A DNA stretch of 64,000 nt from Thuidium tamariscinum (taxonomy: Eukaryota > Streptophyta > Bryopsida > Hypnales > Thuidiaceae), in NCBI GenBank assembly GCA_947034885.2, contig OX344751.2, positions 9,362,001 through 9,426,000 on the forward strand, read 5' to 3'. How positions within the stretch are numbered: the stretch's first letter is position 1; each line of letters opens with the position of its first letter. The notes under the pieces were generated by a model. The model made no database searches, had not been told where the DNA came from, and saw nothing but the letters and a program-made list of their open reading frames with translations. Below, piece by piece: positions 34,423-47,279 of this stretch. Made by a program: the position numbers and the translations under genes.

Positions 34423-35667
34423 ATGGACAATTTCTCTCAAAACCCTTTCTTTTGTAGCCAACAGCCTTTGGTAGGGGCGGAGAATTTTTTGACTCCGAAT
34501 TCTTATGAAGCATTTCAACCCTTTTCAGCTGAAGTTACAAAAAAAATAGTAGAAGAGAGGCAAGAGGTAGATGTAGAAAGGGTAGACGAGAGGGTTATTG
34601 ATGGAGGAAATTATGAGTTTATAGGATCCTCCAAAAAGAGAGATATTCCTAAGTAAAAGGGCTATTCTGAAGAAAAAGAAAGTTCGCAAAAAAAAACAGT
34701 AGTGAAAATTGAAGGAGAAGCAGAAGGAGAGGATGCAAATTGAATGTGGGAGGACTCGGAGGTGCTTCAATTGATTGTATTGAAGGGGAAGATGGAGCCT
34801 GAATTTGTCAGGAATGGCAAAAAACAAGGTATGAATTTTTTTTATCTTGATTTTGAATTTCTACAAAAGTAATTTGGATTTTGGATTGGGAATTTGGGCC
34901 TAAAAGTCCTTGCCTTTGTGCCCATGCCCATCCCCTAGGCCCCCCTTTTCCCCCATTGCATATCGAAATGGGATGTCGCCATTGAGGTTTGAGCCCTAGT
35001 CTCTACCACCACAATGAAGAGACTTTGGATTATGTGGGCAAACCCTCCACCTACTTCTTTTTGATGATGAATGCTAACTACTTCTATATATACCATACAT
35101 AGTCCAAGTTCCACAATGAGAGCATGTACTGTGATAGTTTTTTCAGTGCCATTTTTTACTCCTTCGCTATGTTTTTTGAATCTTTTGCTTGCAGGAATTG
35201 ACTCTTGGGTGAGGCTTCATGCTAGAATGGTTGTCATGCTACCAAAATTCAACCGCACTACTGTGGCATGTTGTAAGAAATTCAAGACTATTTTTGATGC
35301 TTACAAGGAGGACAAAATGGCCAATGGTATTTCTGGCAATAACCATCAAGAGAGCAAATTCTATGATGCTCTAGATGAGTGGTATCACCAAGCCGGGCAA
35401 GTCATGAAGCATGTTTCAGCTACAACCACAAATAATGTTCAAATTCAATCCAATTCGACTCCGGAGGTAGAGAGTGCACCAACATCAACTACCGTTTCTA
35501 CACCACCACCAACTACTTCTACATCAACATCTAAAGGTAAACAAAACTTTTATAATAGAGCCATAGAAATTTTTGAGAAAATGGCAGAAACTAGTACAGG
35601 TTTGATGAAAAAATTTGAAAGAACAAATGAGCTACTAGAAAGAGTAGATTATCAATTGATCGTTTAA
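34423..35667 (+). pseudogene. Harbinger accessory protein, Myb/trihelix-like
   Basis: ATG 34423 begins MDNFSQNPFF. After a charged N-terminal stretch with stops at 34654 and in the Lys-rich part, the text reads WEDSEVLQLIVLKGKMEPEF (about 34748-34807), a trihelix/SANT-like first helix. A second exon from about 35195 (acceptor 'ttgcttgcag') continues RTTVACCKKFKTIFDAYKED and ESKFYDALDEW, a trihelix second part. It then has a Ser/Thr/Pro linker and a C-terminal coiled-coil-like tail ending at 35667. In this superfamily the protein binds the element's subterminal DNA and helps import the transposase. The first exon is broken. Confidence 0.65.
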
Positions 35668-35693
35668 TCAATAAGTTGTAGAGTATTTTTATG

Positions 35694-36896
35694 CTACTCT
35701 TTGTCTAAGCTACAATCATCATCATCGTAGCTATAGTTTTTCCATTGAATGGTTGAATTTGTAGCCAAATGATTTTTGTAAAAAGTCTCGGCTAGTAATA
35801 GATGAAGACGAGTTGAATCAGCCAACATAATCTTCATTTTCTCTTGCTGCTCTCTCTTTGTTTCTTCACATGTTGGATTTTCTTCATTCTCAATTTCTTC
35901 TTCTTCTCTTGGTTCTATGAATGGAGTCTCTTTGCCTTGTGAATTTACCTTCTGTAGTTCCTTCATTTTCTTCAATGATGATACGAGAGAGTGAAACATG
36001 TCCATTTCTTTCATCCTCCCTAGAGCCATATTTGCTGCAGTTTGTAGCTCCTTTTCTGCTTCTTTTGCCCATTCTATAGAAAATTCATCATTCTCTAGAA
36101 TGCACAAATTGTGGAGACACAAAGTTGCTGTAACAATATCAAGTACATTCCGGAGTGGCATGTCAATCCTCTTCAATAGTATGCGCCACCTTCCTTTTAG
36201 AATTCCAAATGCTCTCTCCATAGCCATACGAGTGCTTGATTGAATAAAATTCCAATGTGCTTTTTTTCTTAGCAATCCTTCTTTTTCACCCTTGAATGGT
36301 GAGTAAAACTAAGGTGTCATTGGATAGGCAGCATCAGCAATGAATTTGAAAGGTAGAAATGCCCCTCTCATAGTCTTCTTTCCAATTTTTGATTTCTAAA
36401 TAAGGCCCAATCATGAATTCTGTCTAATCCATCCAAAATCATAATCCCAGAATTTACAATTGGAATCTACAACTCTTTGTAGTAAACATGAATACTATCT
36501 TTTTCGGCAATATTATGCTATTGGATCATGAGATGGTGCTATAATAAGAATGTGGCTACCATCTATAGCTCCTAGAATGAGAGGAATACTATGTAGTGCT
36601 TCAAAACCGTTTGCTATTTCTTTCATCTAAGCAAAAGTTGGTTTCTTAAAAACCAATGGTCTCAAATGAATCCTAATAGCCTTACAACACTCCCTTATAA
36701 TATTAGAAGTTGTACTCAATCCAACACCAAATAAATCACCAACCATTTGCAATGAATTATCCGTTGCTAATTGAGAAAGAGTTATTGCAATCCTTTTCTC
36801 CACACCAATACTCTCTCTAAAACATGTATGATTCTTCTTCAAAGCAGGCCCTAAAAGAGTACATAGATACTGAAATGTAGATCTACTCACCCTCAT
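35694..36896 (-). pseudogene. Harbinger transposase (decayed)
   Basis: Read on the - strand: STFQYLCTLLGPALKKNHTC and LSTTSNIIRECCKAI (helix-turn-helix region), then IPLILGAIDGSHILI (first catalytic Asp in AIDGSH), FKFIADAAYPM (second Asp), and ERAFGILKGRWRILLKRIDM (E in the RAFG-LK-RW block) with LHNLCI. This is the DDE layout of the nuclease family to which Harbinger and HARBI1 belong. At least five in-frame stops lie between 36300 and 36630, so the protein cannot be made whole. It is convergent with the accessory gene. Confidence 0.8.
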
Positions 36897-37493
36897 TCAC
36901 TTCTGAAAATCACGATCTGAAAATGACCCCAAAAGTGTATGCTCCAAAAATCCTCCATATCAGTGAAATTGCCAACATTGCCTTTGTGAATTCACCCTCC
37001 GTCTTTGGACAATAAAAACTGCCATCATCATCATTTGGCTATTTTGTTCAAAAATTGCAATTTTTTTCATAGCCAAAATGCCCACAATGACATATTTTAT
37101 GGCCATGGAAAATGAAAGTAGAACAAGAATGCATTCCTTTCAAGAATCCATGGTTAGAGGAGGCAAGAGGAAAATTTCAGAAATTCAAAAGATTATTCAT
37201 GTGAAAAGAGTCAGAAACAAGCTAAACAAATGTTATGGGTTTGGCCTTCGGGCTTGGCCTTTGGAGACTTCACACTATGGCCATCCAACTTGAGAGGCCA
37301 TGGGAGTTAATTGCCAAGAATTTGTACTTTGTACTTTGGCCTTTGGGGCCTTCACACTATAGTTGGCCAAAGGATTTAAATCCTATTTTTTATTGCCTTT
37401 TAATAGCCCATTTCTTTGGACTCTAGCCAAAGTTTGGGTCACTCACTCCCACGGCCTCTCGACTTGGTCAGCCATAGTGTGAAGCAGCCCTTA

Positions 37494-39150
37494 GAACTAC
37501 CAATCTAAGCTACCAACGAAAAATTGCAAAGGGAAAAAATAGAATTTGATAAATATTAATGAAGCCATAGTAGGTAGAAAGGATCCATCATTTGGAAGGT
37601 ACAATGGATTGATGCTTAGACACCGATAGGATTTAGAATTGTGTAGAGCCCACACTCCACTGACCAAAGAATTGTAGAACATGAGCACAGACCTAGTTAG
37701 GAATGCTCCATTTCCTTGTATATAAGTGGTCTTTTTCAAAACCATTATTGGGGTGAGTGACAGTGTTGTTTTGTCACAGTTGTTGTCGTATGAATAGTGG
37801 AATAGTGTGTGTTACATAAAGTATGTAGTTTTTTTATAAGTATATGGAATGTCAGAGACAAGGCAAACTCGAATATCTTCAATGTTTGGAGCTATGATAG
37901 TATATAGTGTATAAAATTGTAGTTCCATATCAAAACTAGAAGCAAGTTCTTTTCTCAAGATGCATAAAGCCATACTGGCTCCATCAGTCCTATTGCCTTC
38001 TTCTACATTGCAAGTTTCTCAAGCAATCTAAACATCTTTCTTAATTCAATTTTCACAATTTAAATGAAACACTATCAACAAGGTTTAGATTGCTTGTAGG
38101 AATAATCTCATCAAAGTTGAGATTATTGTGTTTCAATTCCATCTTGAAAATAGAAGTTGCCAATAAATTGTTCCATTCTGATATTTTTTTTACTCATAGA
38201 TGTGCTTGAGAATTTTAATTTTAATTGTACAAAGGTAAAGACTACCTTTGTGTAATATGTAATTATGCATGGAATAAATTGTGGAAAATGTTTACCATTG
38301 GATTTTTAGATTATAACAACTTTCGAGGAACAATTTGTAGGCAAAAAATGCAACCTTTAGGGAAGAAAAACTATAAGATAAAGTTTTTTTTAATCTTTCC
38401 TCTAAAAGAAACTTGACCAAAATCTAAAGTAGATGAAGATCATGCAGTATTTTTTTGAATTAAAAAAATTCTCAAATTTTTACACACTTTTAAAAAGAAG
38501 TTGGTGTAAAAGTCAAAATTGACCAAATTGGATCCTATAAAAGTATAAATATGTACATATATATATATGCATCTATATATACATCTTTTTTTTCTCTCTT
38601 AAAATTCAATTGTTGGTATTATCATTATATCTTTTGAAACATCTTCAAAGAAATTTCAACTATTCATTTCACTTGAATCCTATCCAAAATATGAAATTAT
38701 TTTGAATTTTTTAAAAGAAATGAAGAAATTCATATCAAATATAAAATGTATTTCTAAAACTTTGAAATTTACACCATTGATGTATATTATAGTGTATAAC
38801 ATCATCATATAAAATTATAAACCAAATTACCATCTCATTCTAAAATTGAAGAAATAAAAGAACTATGGTTTTAGGCCCACAATTTATATTGCTATAAAAT
38901 ATTGAAATTTGTGAAGTTTTCGAAATTTCCAATTGGATTAAAAACTTGATAATCTTTGTTTCATTATTTAAACTAAAATCCAAAAGTAAAAGTAGCAAAA
39001 AAATAGCCAAAATGCACTTCAAGGGTGATTTGTGGATATCTTTAGAAAATTCAATGATACCATATTAATGAAGAAAACCAAACCTTTAAATTTCCAACAC
39101 TGTTCCTTGAACATTTACTTAAATAATTTCCAAAAAAAATGGATGGAAAT
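37494..39150. other. AT-rich intergenic DNA, no gene recognised
   Basis: Nothing coding is evident. A short (AT)n stretch lies at about 38555-38570. Confidence 0.5.
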
Positions 39151-40640
39151 GGATGATTGCAAGAAACGCCAGTCCTATTCTCCATCACAATTGGAGTGAT
39201 ATTATTCTTTTCTACTATAACTTTTGAATTTAAAAGATCTAACGATATGAAATAATTAGTGGACCTCTCTAACTTGATGGTTTTCGCATCCCTTATTTTT
39301 CAGAAATTAAAAAAAATCATTTTATATTTAAAAATCATTTTTCTTAATTTGTCACAAACTGAGGTTTAGGGTTTTTTACTACATTAGGAGTCCCCAAATT
39401 TAATAATCTAAAGCTGAAATTTTCATGGTGCATTTGCATAGTAGGAAAGCATATTCATATCAAAGAAAATCTAAAAATACATTATTTTATGTCCTCCACA
39501 TGTGTGCAAATAGCACTTCCATTTGATGCAATTTTTGAACATTGATGATGGTACTAAGATAATCTTTTTGTTAATATCTCATCACCATCAATTCTACCCA
39601 AATGGCCAATTTTTAGATTTAAGAAAAATAACTTTTTTTATTTTTTACAAATTAAAATCTAAATATGCCCATTTTCATGAGATTTTGCACTTTTCTAATT
39701 TTCCTACTTAAAGAATTTTCTGAAGCTTTTCCTTCATAGGGTACCTTCTTCTTTAAAGTATATGCATTTTACATATTTGGATCATTGCAAGAAATACTTC
39801 ACGTTTTTGTCTGAAAAACATAGTTTTGGGGTGTAGGACTAGCACTCCTACGTGATCCTACCAATACTGTGCGTTTGCATTGTGCCTGTCAATGTCAGTC
39901 GTTGATTTTGAGCGCTTGTAAATCTTGGCTATCGATTTAGTACTATGTAGTACTATGCAGTACTATAGAATGCTGTGAAGTACTACTCAAGCCACTGGGA
40001 GTAGAAAATAGTAGAAAAGGGTCATGTGGACCTTTTCATTTTTGGTAATTCAAAAAAAATTCAAAAAATTATTTAAAAAAAAATCATTTTTCTAAACAAA
40101 ATTGTGCTTACATTTCATTAAAAAACTCCTCTAGGAAATTTTTTCCCTCTTTATAGCCTTTGTACCTAGGAAGGTTACTTTGACCTCATGTGTGCAATAG
40201 ACATGTTGCTAATTTTATTAAAACTCATTGTCACCCCTTATAATGTTTGAAGACCTCCAACTTATCCAATTTGTGGCTTAAAATTTGGATTTTTGGGTCA
40301 AAAATAGGACTAATAACCTCCAAAATGGCCAAAGTAGACACCCAATTGGAGGCAATTTAAAATAGTAAACTAATTTTTTTTAAATTGAAAAAATTACTCA
40401 ACATCCAAAACTTTTGTGTGCACCTTCGTTCCAAATTCAAGCCCATAGGATAAAAGATGCAAAAGTTATGAGCAAAAAACTACATGTTGGAGGTCAAGGG
40501 GAAAAAAAAAAAGACAAGTGTTTCTTGCAATCACCCATTTTTCATGTTTTAAAAAAAGAATTCTAATTAAATAGTACTCCTGAAAAAAAAGTGTCCAAAT
40601 CCAAAATGCTATAGAAATGAACAACGTTTCTTGCATGTTC
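39151..40640. mobile_element. Degenerate GGGTGATTGCAAG-family element containing a younger copy
   Basis: The left end is GGATGATTGCAAGAAACGCC. The right end is worn: 'gtttcttgca' near 40625 is all that remains of the inverted end, and no target duplication could be confirmed. The younger copy 39779-40536 sits near its right end. Confidence 0.6.
39779..40536. mobile_element. 758-bp TIR element nested in an older relative
   Basis: The ends GGATCATTGCAAGAAATACT and ...AAGTGTTTCTTGCAATCACCC are flanked by the 4-bp duplication ATTT (39775-39778 and 40537-40540). The same family as 16916, 21473, 24356 and 26087. Confidence 0.8.
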
Positions 40641-42625
40641 TAAAAGTGATTATGACATGGAGGCTCATTTTACTTTCTTCAATGTACCAACATTGTACAT
40701 TTTAGGAGGTGGTCATTTTTAGTGCCTATTGCATTTCAACTCCAAAAACTTGTAACAAATTCCATAAAGGTCCAAAAAATATGAAAGGACTTGGGATAGA
40801 TGCCAAATTGCCAAATCCTATTTTTCTTCTTCCTAAAATTTACCAAAAATTGTTTTCAAGAGTTAAACTTCTTTGAAAAGGCAATTGGCTCTTACTTGGT
40901 TGCTTTGAGAACAACTACCTTAGGTGGTGAAGTCATCCAAAGGATAAAAAAATATTTGTAATATCTTGCAAGGGGCAAGAGTAAGGTAGAAGTACCTATT
41001 TTGGACAACCCCCTTTTACACAAGGAGATTATTTGAGTTTACCACGTCGTGAATACACTACCATTGCCACCTCCAAAATAGTAATATTAGTACCATTACT
41101 ACTTCAAAAGTGATAATGGTTAGTAGTGAATTTACCACCTAATAAATCCAAATAATCTCCTTGTATTAATGGCTTCATGGCTGGCCTATTGAAGACAACA
41201 CTTAGATACACTATTTATTGAAAAATATTCTTTGTTTGTACCTTCCCATTCAATCATCTCTCTTCATTTATTACTAAGGGCAAAGTGTCAAAGCTAACCA
41301 TAATAGGTGAGTCTATGAAATTGGAATGCATTGTAATGAAAAATCTACATTATATTGAATAAATATTCATTATTGAAAAGGAAGAACTTTTTCTTTTAAC
41401 AAATGGGAGAACCCACTGCATTAAGAAAAAAAATTGGGAAATGAAACCGGAGTTACAACTGCCAAGCCCAGAGGCTGGTCAATGAAGGGAGAAAGAGCGT
41501 GGAAGTAGAAACAAAACCTGAAAGCTAAACAAATTGACACATTGGCAGACCTTGTCTATTCCACCTAATGAGATCGTTTCGTTTAAATGCCAGCAAAGGG
41601 GGATGGAGCCAAATTTTGTCGAAAAGGTTCCAAGTTGCATTGGCTTTGTGCGGGCAACGAGAAGCTCCATCTTGGGCTTTTAATTGGGCATCATGTCCTG
41701 AGTCTACCAAAGCATCCCACAAGAGCTAATGAAGCATACCTAGGGGCCACAGAACTTGGGAGAAGACTTTCTGGTTCCGAGCGATCCAGATTAGTCACAA
41801 CGAGGAACCACGAAGGAGCGACCAAATAGCTCTGAATTCGTGGAGGCGCCATGGCAAGGATCCACAAAAAATACACAAAGTAGAGTCGAAATGAGTGTAA
41901 GGGTTTAGAATTGGTTGCTAACCCCAAAGGTGGTGGAGGATTGACTGAGCATAACCCCACACCTGAGTGGCTTGTGGGTAGAGGAAAAAATGATGAATTG
42001 GATTCTCTTCTACGTCGAGTGAGAAGCAATTGCATCTAGTGTCAATTCCTCGGTTAATTTTTGTACGCCATGAATGGACCGCCATTGCATTGTGCCATAC
42101 TAACCACATAAAAGCCGCCTCTTTTTGAAATCTAGCCTTAGACCACACACCTTTCCAGTTAAGAGAGAATGTTAGAGTCAAATGGCCGTTCCACTTCGTT
42201 GGGATGGATCGTTTGGGGCGGTTATATTGGGTAAGGAGATGACGACCGCAAACTATGGAGAATTGCATCAGTGACAGTCCATTGTTCCATCTCCATCGTC
42301 CTATGTTGAAGCTAAGGTTTGAAAGGGTTCTAGCAAAGAAGAGGTCTGATGAGCTAGCTTGACACTTTCTCATCTCAAGGACTCTAATTCTTCGTACAAA
42401 ACCAGTCTTTGATCTCACCTCTTTAGAAGGGGGGAGTAGTGAGAGTTGCTTGGTCAAGTCCCCAACGATAGTTAGCGGTAGTTGTTGGGGTAGAGAAATG
42501 ACTTGAGAAGTTGGGCGGAGTATATCTACATCAGTGGTTGGGGCCCTCCACACAAGCTTGGGGACTAAGTCTTCATGTTCAACAAACAAACCCAGCCATT
42601 CGCCCGCTGAAGCAAATGAAGCTAG

Positions 42626-42922
42626 CTAGGGGAGGACACTTCCCGTTTTTAATAACCTATGTGCGGCGGAATATAGGGTACATTTAAATAATCTTAGGTA
42701 AAATTTATAAAAAATTTACATATAAAATAGGGGACATTAAAAAGGCAAAGTGTTTTAAAAATAAAATAGGGATGATAATATGGCTGATTTTTCCGCTTTA
42801 TGGTAAAATAGGGGCTCTTTTAATGTTGCCAAGTAATGATTACAAGTAATTGATAGCCCCCCTAAAAATACCCCACCGCCGCACGTGGGTCCCCCAAATA
42901 TACAAGAAGTGTCCTCCCCGGG
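42626..42922. mobile_element. 297-bp hAT-like mini-element inserted in the LINE
   Basis: The inverted ends share GGGGAGGACACTTC / GAAGTGTCCTCCCC. The 8-bp duplication GAAGCTAG flanks it (42618-42625 and 42923-42930), which favours hAT. It has no coding capacity. Confidence 0.82.
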
Positions 42923-45400
42923 GAAGCTAGATTGGTGAGCATAATTCGCTAGTCATTTGGGATACTTGCTATTAAGTAAAACCAATAGAAACCTTCATGT
43001 GGGAGAAGCTGGAATCTAGAAGAGACATCTATCCATGGTCTAAAATCCCGAGTTTTGCTATCCCAAATATCTACAATGGTTCTCATGCCATTCTTGACTA
43101 ATATCCTAGCTCGATTCATGTTAAAACGAAAGTTAGAGCCAATGTAAGAAGTTGACCACCATAGGCTCGTGGAGAGTACTTCATCGATATTAGCTCGAGG
43201 GATCGATTTGATAAATGGAGCAAACTGCCGCCGAGCAGCTGTAATTCGGGTTTAGACATAGGACCCTCTAGTAACAGAGTGATTGGGGAGCATTAACCAA
43301 GACTGGGATGGAAATCTGTAACCTTGTGAAGGATGGGGTTTCGTCTTGAAAATACGATGTCGAAGTAAAATTTTTAGATTAGATATACCTGGCTCTATCG
43401 CAAAGAGAATCCATTTGGTGAGGGGAACCGCCAATGAAACCTCAAGATCGAGTAGCTTTAGACCACCAATTGTTTTGAGGAGGCATCATTCTTTCCAGCT
43501 AACCCTCATACGTGTCATATGCTCAGACCCACTTTAGAAATAGTTTCGAAGGCACTCACAAATAGATTGGATTGCGTGGATGGAGCCAGTCCAAATTGCT
43601 ATAAAATAATGTAATGTCGATAAAGTACCACATTCACGACGATCACACGACCAGCAAGGGATAAACGCTGTGTGGTCCAGTACAAGAGTTTCTTCGAAAC
43701 CTTTTGAAGCAAGAAGTCATTGATATCTTCAGTTTCAATCGTGATGCTAAAAGGGGCGCCCAAAAGCTTGGTAATTGAGCCAGCAGGGGCCCATGTAAGC
43801 CCGAATTGAGTCACCCAGTCAAGTAGAGGGAGCTGTGAAAACCAATAAATAATACACGCTCTTTGTCCAATTGATAATGAGGCCAGTTGCTAATCCGAAC
43901 CTCTGGAGAAGTGAAATGATGTTGCGCAAAACCTCTTCCCTCCCTAAGATTGAAAGCCCCGTGTCATTTGCATACTGGGAAGTTAATTGTTGATTGCTGC
44001 CACCCGGAAGAGTAATACAGTGGACTTTGCCTTGACGGTGTTCCTCTATTGCAGCCATGTTTAAGGTTTCTCCAATAAGGAGGAAGAAATAGGGGGCCAG
44101 AGGGCACCCTTGTTTCACACCATGTTGTATGGAAAAAGAGGGTGTAGCTGTACCATTTAACAAAACGGTGGCAGAGGCATCACGAAGTAGCATAAGAACA
44201 AGATTTGAGAATGAATCAGGAATATCTAGTTCCTGCATCACCTGAGATAGAAAGTCCCATGAAACTACGTCGTAGGCTTTTGTGAAATCTAATTTCAGAA
44301 ATATCAAATCCTGTTGTGACTCACGTGCCCATTACACTATTTCATATTGTAATAAAATATTACTAAGAATATGTCGAGAGGGGAGAAACACTGACTGTTC
44401 AGGGATGATAACTTCTCTCAAGAGGTTTTGAAGGCGAAGTTGAAGAGCTTTAGCAACTATCTTATATGAAATGTTCAAAAGAGTAATAGGCCTCCAATTG
44501 GAGAGGTCAACTAAATCTCTTGTTTTGGGAATTAAAGTAATGGTACCAGAAATCATACCCTGTGGAAAATGTCCTTGTTCTATTGATGTGAGGACCATTG
44601 AGGTGAATTCGTCTGCAATCAAGTCCCAAAATCAACAATAAAATTTAGAGTTGACTCCGTCAGGGCCAGGGCTTCTCCTGTTAGCCATCTGTGAATCTGT
44701 GATAGAACCTAAAATAGCTCTTCCTTGGTAAGCGGACATTCTAAAGTCTATGCCATATCATCGAAGAATTTTCGAAGCATTGTTGCCAAGATCAACTCAG
44801 TATCATCTATACACGTGGGACTCCTGATTTCCTATATATATATAGCTTGGAGTAGAAGTTAGTACAAATTTGCTCTAATTCGTCTCTATTGTGTCTAATG
44901 TCATCTTGATCATTTCTTAATTCCGAAATTGAAAAGGCTGTAGGAGTTTCACGAACTACCTTGAAGAATTCGGGGGACAGCTTATCACCATAGAGATGCC
45001 AACGGGCCCGTCAACGTACCTTGCGTCCCTCGATCTTCCGTAATTCGAAATCAGTCAGGTTAGACCGGAGGGTGCTAACTTCTTCTTGTAACAACAAGGA
45101 GAGGGGTAGGTCTTAAAGCTCGCGGGTCTTCCTCTCCAAAGAATTACTGAGGATATTTTTGAGCTCCTTGTAGTTTTTAAATCAGGTGATGCAATAGCCC
45201 CTATAGAATCGTGTAACCCTCTTCAACTTGTTGAAAAATGATGCAGCCTTTGGAGCCGAGTTCCATGTTCCACGGATGAGGTGGTTGGCATCTCCTAGAT
45301 ACAAAGAAGACATAATCCATCGACTTGGGCGAGATGAGGGAGACGCCAATTCTATGATTAGTGAGATTGGAGCATGGTCAGAGCGGGTGTGATCTCCATG

Positions 45401-45437
45401 AATCCTATATTCAAGGATTTTCCTTGAATATAGGATT
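45401..45437. repeat. Perfect 17-bp inverted repeat with 3-bp loop
   Basis: AATCCTATATTCAAGGA, then TTT, then its exact reverse complement. It lies inside the LINE endonuclease/RT spacer. It looks like a local foldback duplication rather than a terminator. Confidence 0.85.
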
Positions 45438-46020
45438 TAGGAAAAACATAAACTCTATCGAGACGAGCCATGACCTTGGAAGAGTCACTTCTAGAGTTAT
45501 CCCAAGAATATGAAAGTGAAGGAGAAGTAAGAGGTGGTTCCACAACTTGAAGAGATGTTTTCAGGTTATTAAATAGAAGTCTTTTGTTTGCAGGCATGGT
45601 TTTGCCACAAGCGAGAGATTTATCACACTTATGTTCAACCATGTTGAAATCACCAAGCATGATCCATCTGCATGTTTTTGGTAATTCACGCGTTATGGTT
45701 TCCCAAAGAATTCGGTGAGGTTGAGGCTCGTGAGGAGTGTATACGTTTACAAAGCCAAGACTCCCTCCTAGGATGCGATTAAGGATAAACCAGAAGGCTT
45801 TCCCCCCCAAAGCGATCCAGACTGAGAAATGGATTTGGCTCATTCTCAGGTACAAGGGAAGAAGGAGAACTTTTTTTTGGCATTGCCCCTCATCCTTATG
45901 TTTGCACACTCTGGTCTCAATTTTAAAGTGAATTTTCCACATTTTACATGCTGAAATGCTTAAGTTATCCATTACACTGATTACAGGTACCTCTACCTGA
46001 ATTCCCTTGCTTTGAACCAA

Positions 46021-47279
46021 TATTCTTGGGCTTTCTCAAATATTTAAGAGATCACATGCCATGTGTAACAACGTCATGGAGACACGTGTTTGTACCGTAT
46101 CCATACTGTCTCCAGTCACAACCTGACAATAGACATAACTGAACTAGCCCCACGGACTCTTTATTCACGATATAAAAATACTGTAAATTAGATTTAAGTT
46201 ACTGTATGATCACCATCCCAATTCTTTGTTTATTCACAACTGCAGCCTTCACAAGCACAAGCTCAATTGCTTTCGATCAAGGTGAGTATCATCACACCCC
46301 GGAGTTGAGGAACAAGGCATGGATATTCTCGAATATTCTCTGGCTCCTCTCGAATGAAAGAAAAGTCATTTACAAGAAGCACTACGTACAAGTGAATCAA
46401 AGGTCTCTTTCGACGAGCTGCACAAGTTTTCCAACGTCCTGGATTTCAGTTCAATTGCAAGCTGCCACGGGGTTGCGGTGACTAATGAGTTCGGTAACAC
46501 CATCTAAGTTAGCTGTGGAACTAAATAACTAAGTAAAGCATAGCCTCGATCTGCTAATCAATCAAATGAGGTTCATGCAACATCCAACAAGCAGGGAATT
46601 ACACGATGTTGCACGAACAGTACATTTGAGGTAACTAGCTTCAATTGTTTTGCCGAACTACTAACGCAATATTTATCAAGTTTTCAAACTTCTGTTTTCG
46701 ATGTGATGCAGTTGCGGGAGGTTTTAAATACTCGTTGTTAATGTACGTTGTCAAATCATGTCTAATGTTTGTTTCAACACGGGGTTTAATTTGCACAGAC
46801 TGCAGTAGTGGATCTCCTGAAAGCAACTAGAATTGAGACATGTGGCTGTTTCGGCTGCATCCGCAGCTCATGTGTTTGACCTTGCAACTCCAAAATGATC
46901 TCCCATGATGAAGTGAGTGCGAACGACAGAATGCGCACCACTAGCAATCAGTCAAGTACTCTTGCAAATTAAACGAAGGTATATATAATTCTGTGGAACT
47001 ATTTAATTCACCCACATGACATTGCAAATTCCAGTCCAATTCTTCTTGCATCTGCTGTGAACTGTACTAGGAGGTCACGGATTATTCCATTTCAAGGCTC
47101 AAATTTCGACGAGGATCATTCATTCCAGGTCAGTGTGACGCAATTTCTGCAAGATTGCAAAACTCGTGCAAAGTAAGCGAAGGTTTGTGTATTGGGAAAT
47201 ACATGAAATTGATTGATTTTTAGAAGCTAGCGACTACTCATTGCTTGAATGGGGATCAGAGATAGAAATTGATCAACTC
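46021..47279 (+). other. Upstream region of the GRDP gene
   Basis: No coding exon recognised. A possible leader intron donor (AAG|GTGAGT) is at about 46281. The LINE lies directly upstream, in the opposite direction. Confidence 0.4.

Larger units (their letters stand above)
33996..37490. mobile_element. PIF/Harbinger element, 3.5 kb, complete ends
   Basis: The ends GGGCTGCTTCACACTATGGC and its inverted copy (...GCCATAGTGTGAAGCAGCCC) are flanked by the duplication TTA (33993-33995 and 37491-37493), diagnostic for PIF/Harbinger. It carries the two usual genes in convergent order: a Myb/trihelix-like protein (+) and a transposase (-). Extra TIR-like 'cttcacactat' phrases lie at about 34083, 37269 and 37351, as subterminal repeats. 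The transposase has several in-frame stops, so it is non-autonomous now. Confidence 0.9.
41400..46020 (-). pseudogene. L1-type LINE, degenerate
   Basis: Read on the - strand from 46020: an AP-endonuclease domain (LGFVNVYTPHEP, WIMLGDFNMVE, SSKVMARLDRVYVF; 46020-45400). A reverse transcriptase follows (NWRPITLLNISYKIVAKAL at about 44520-44460; LDFTKAYDVVSWDFL at about 44300; GVKQGCPLAPYFF; QYANDTGL). Next comes KKLLYWTTQRLSLAGRVIVV, then a zinc-finger RVT_zf-like tail (VWSKARFQKEAAFMWLVWHN, RCNCFSLDVEENPIHHFF; 42150-41960). Multiple stops and frame changes separate these blocks. The catalytic YADD reads YAND. The 3' end is near 41400, where the + strand is T-rich. The copy is dead, and is split by a 297-bp element at 42626-42922. 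Confidence 0.88.

Noticed and set aside
45401..45437. Hairpin as a rho-independent terminator
   Set aside because: The window is eukaryotic nuclear DNA and the hairpin lies inside a LINE relic with no T-run in a meaningful position.
46849..46870. Palindrome-like TTTCGGCTGCATCCGCAGCT outside the CACTA element
   Set aside because: Only the inner bases are similar and the arms do not pair; a chance match, not a member of the 19-bp family.
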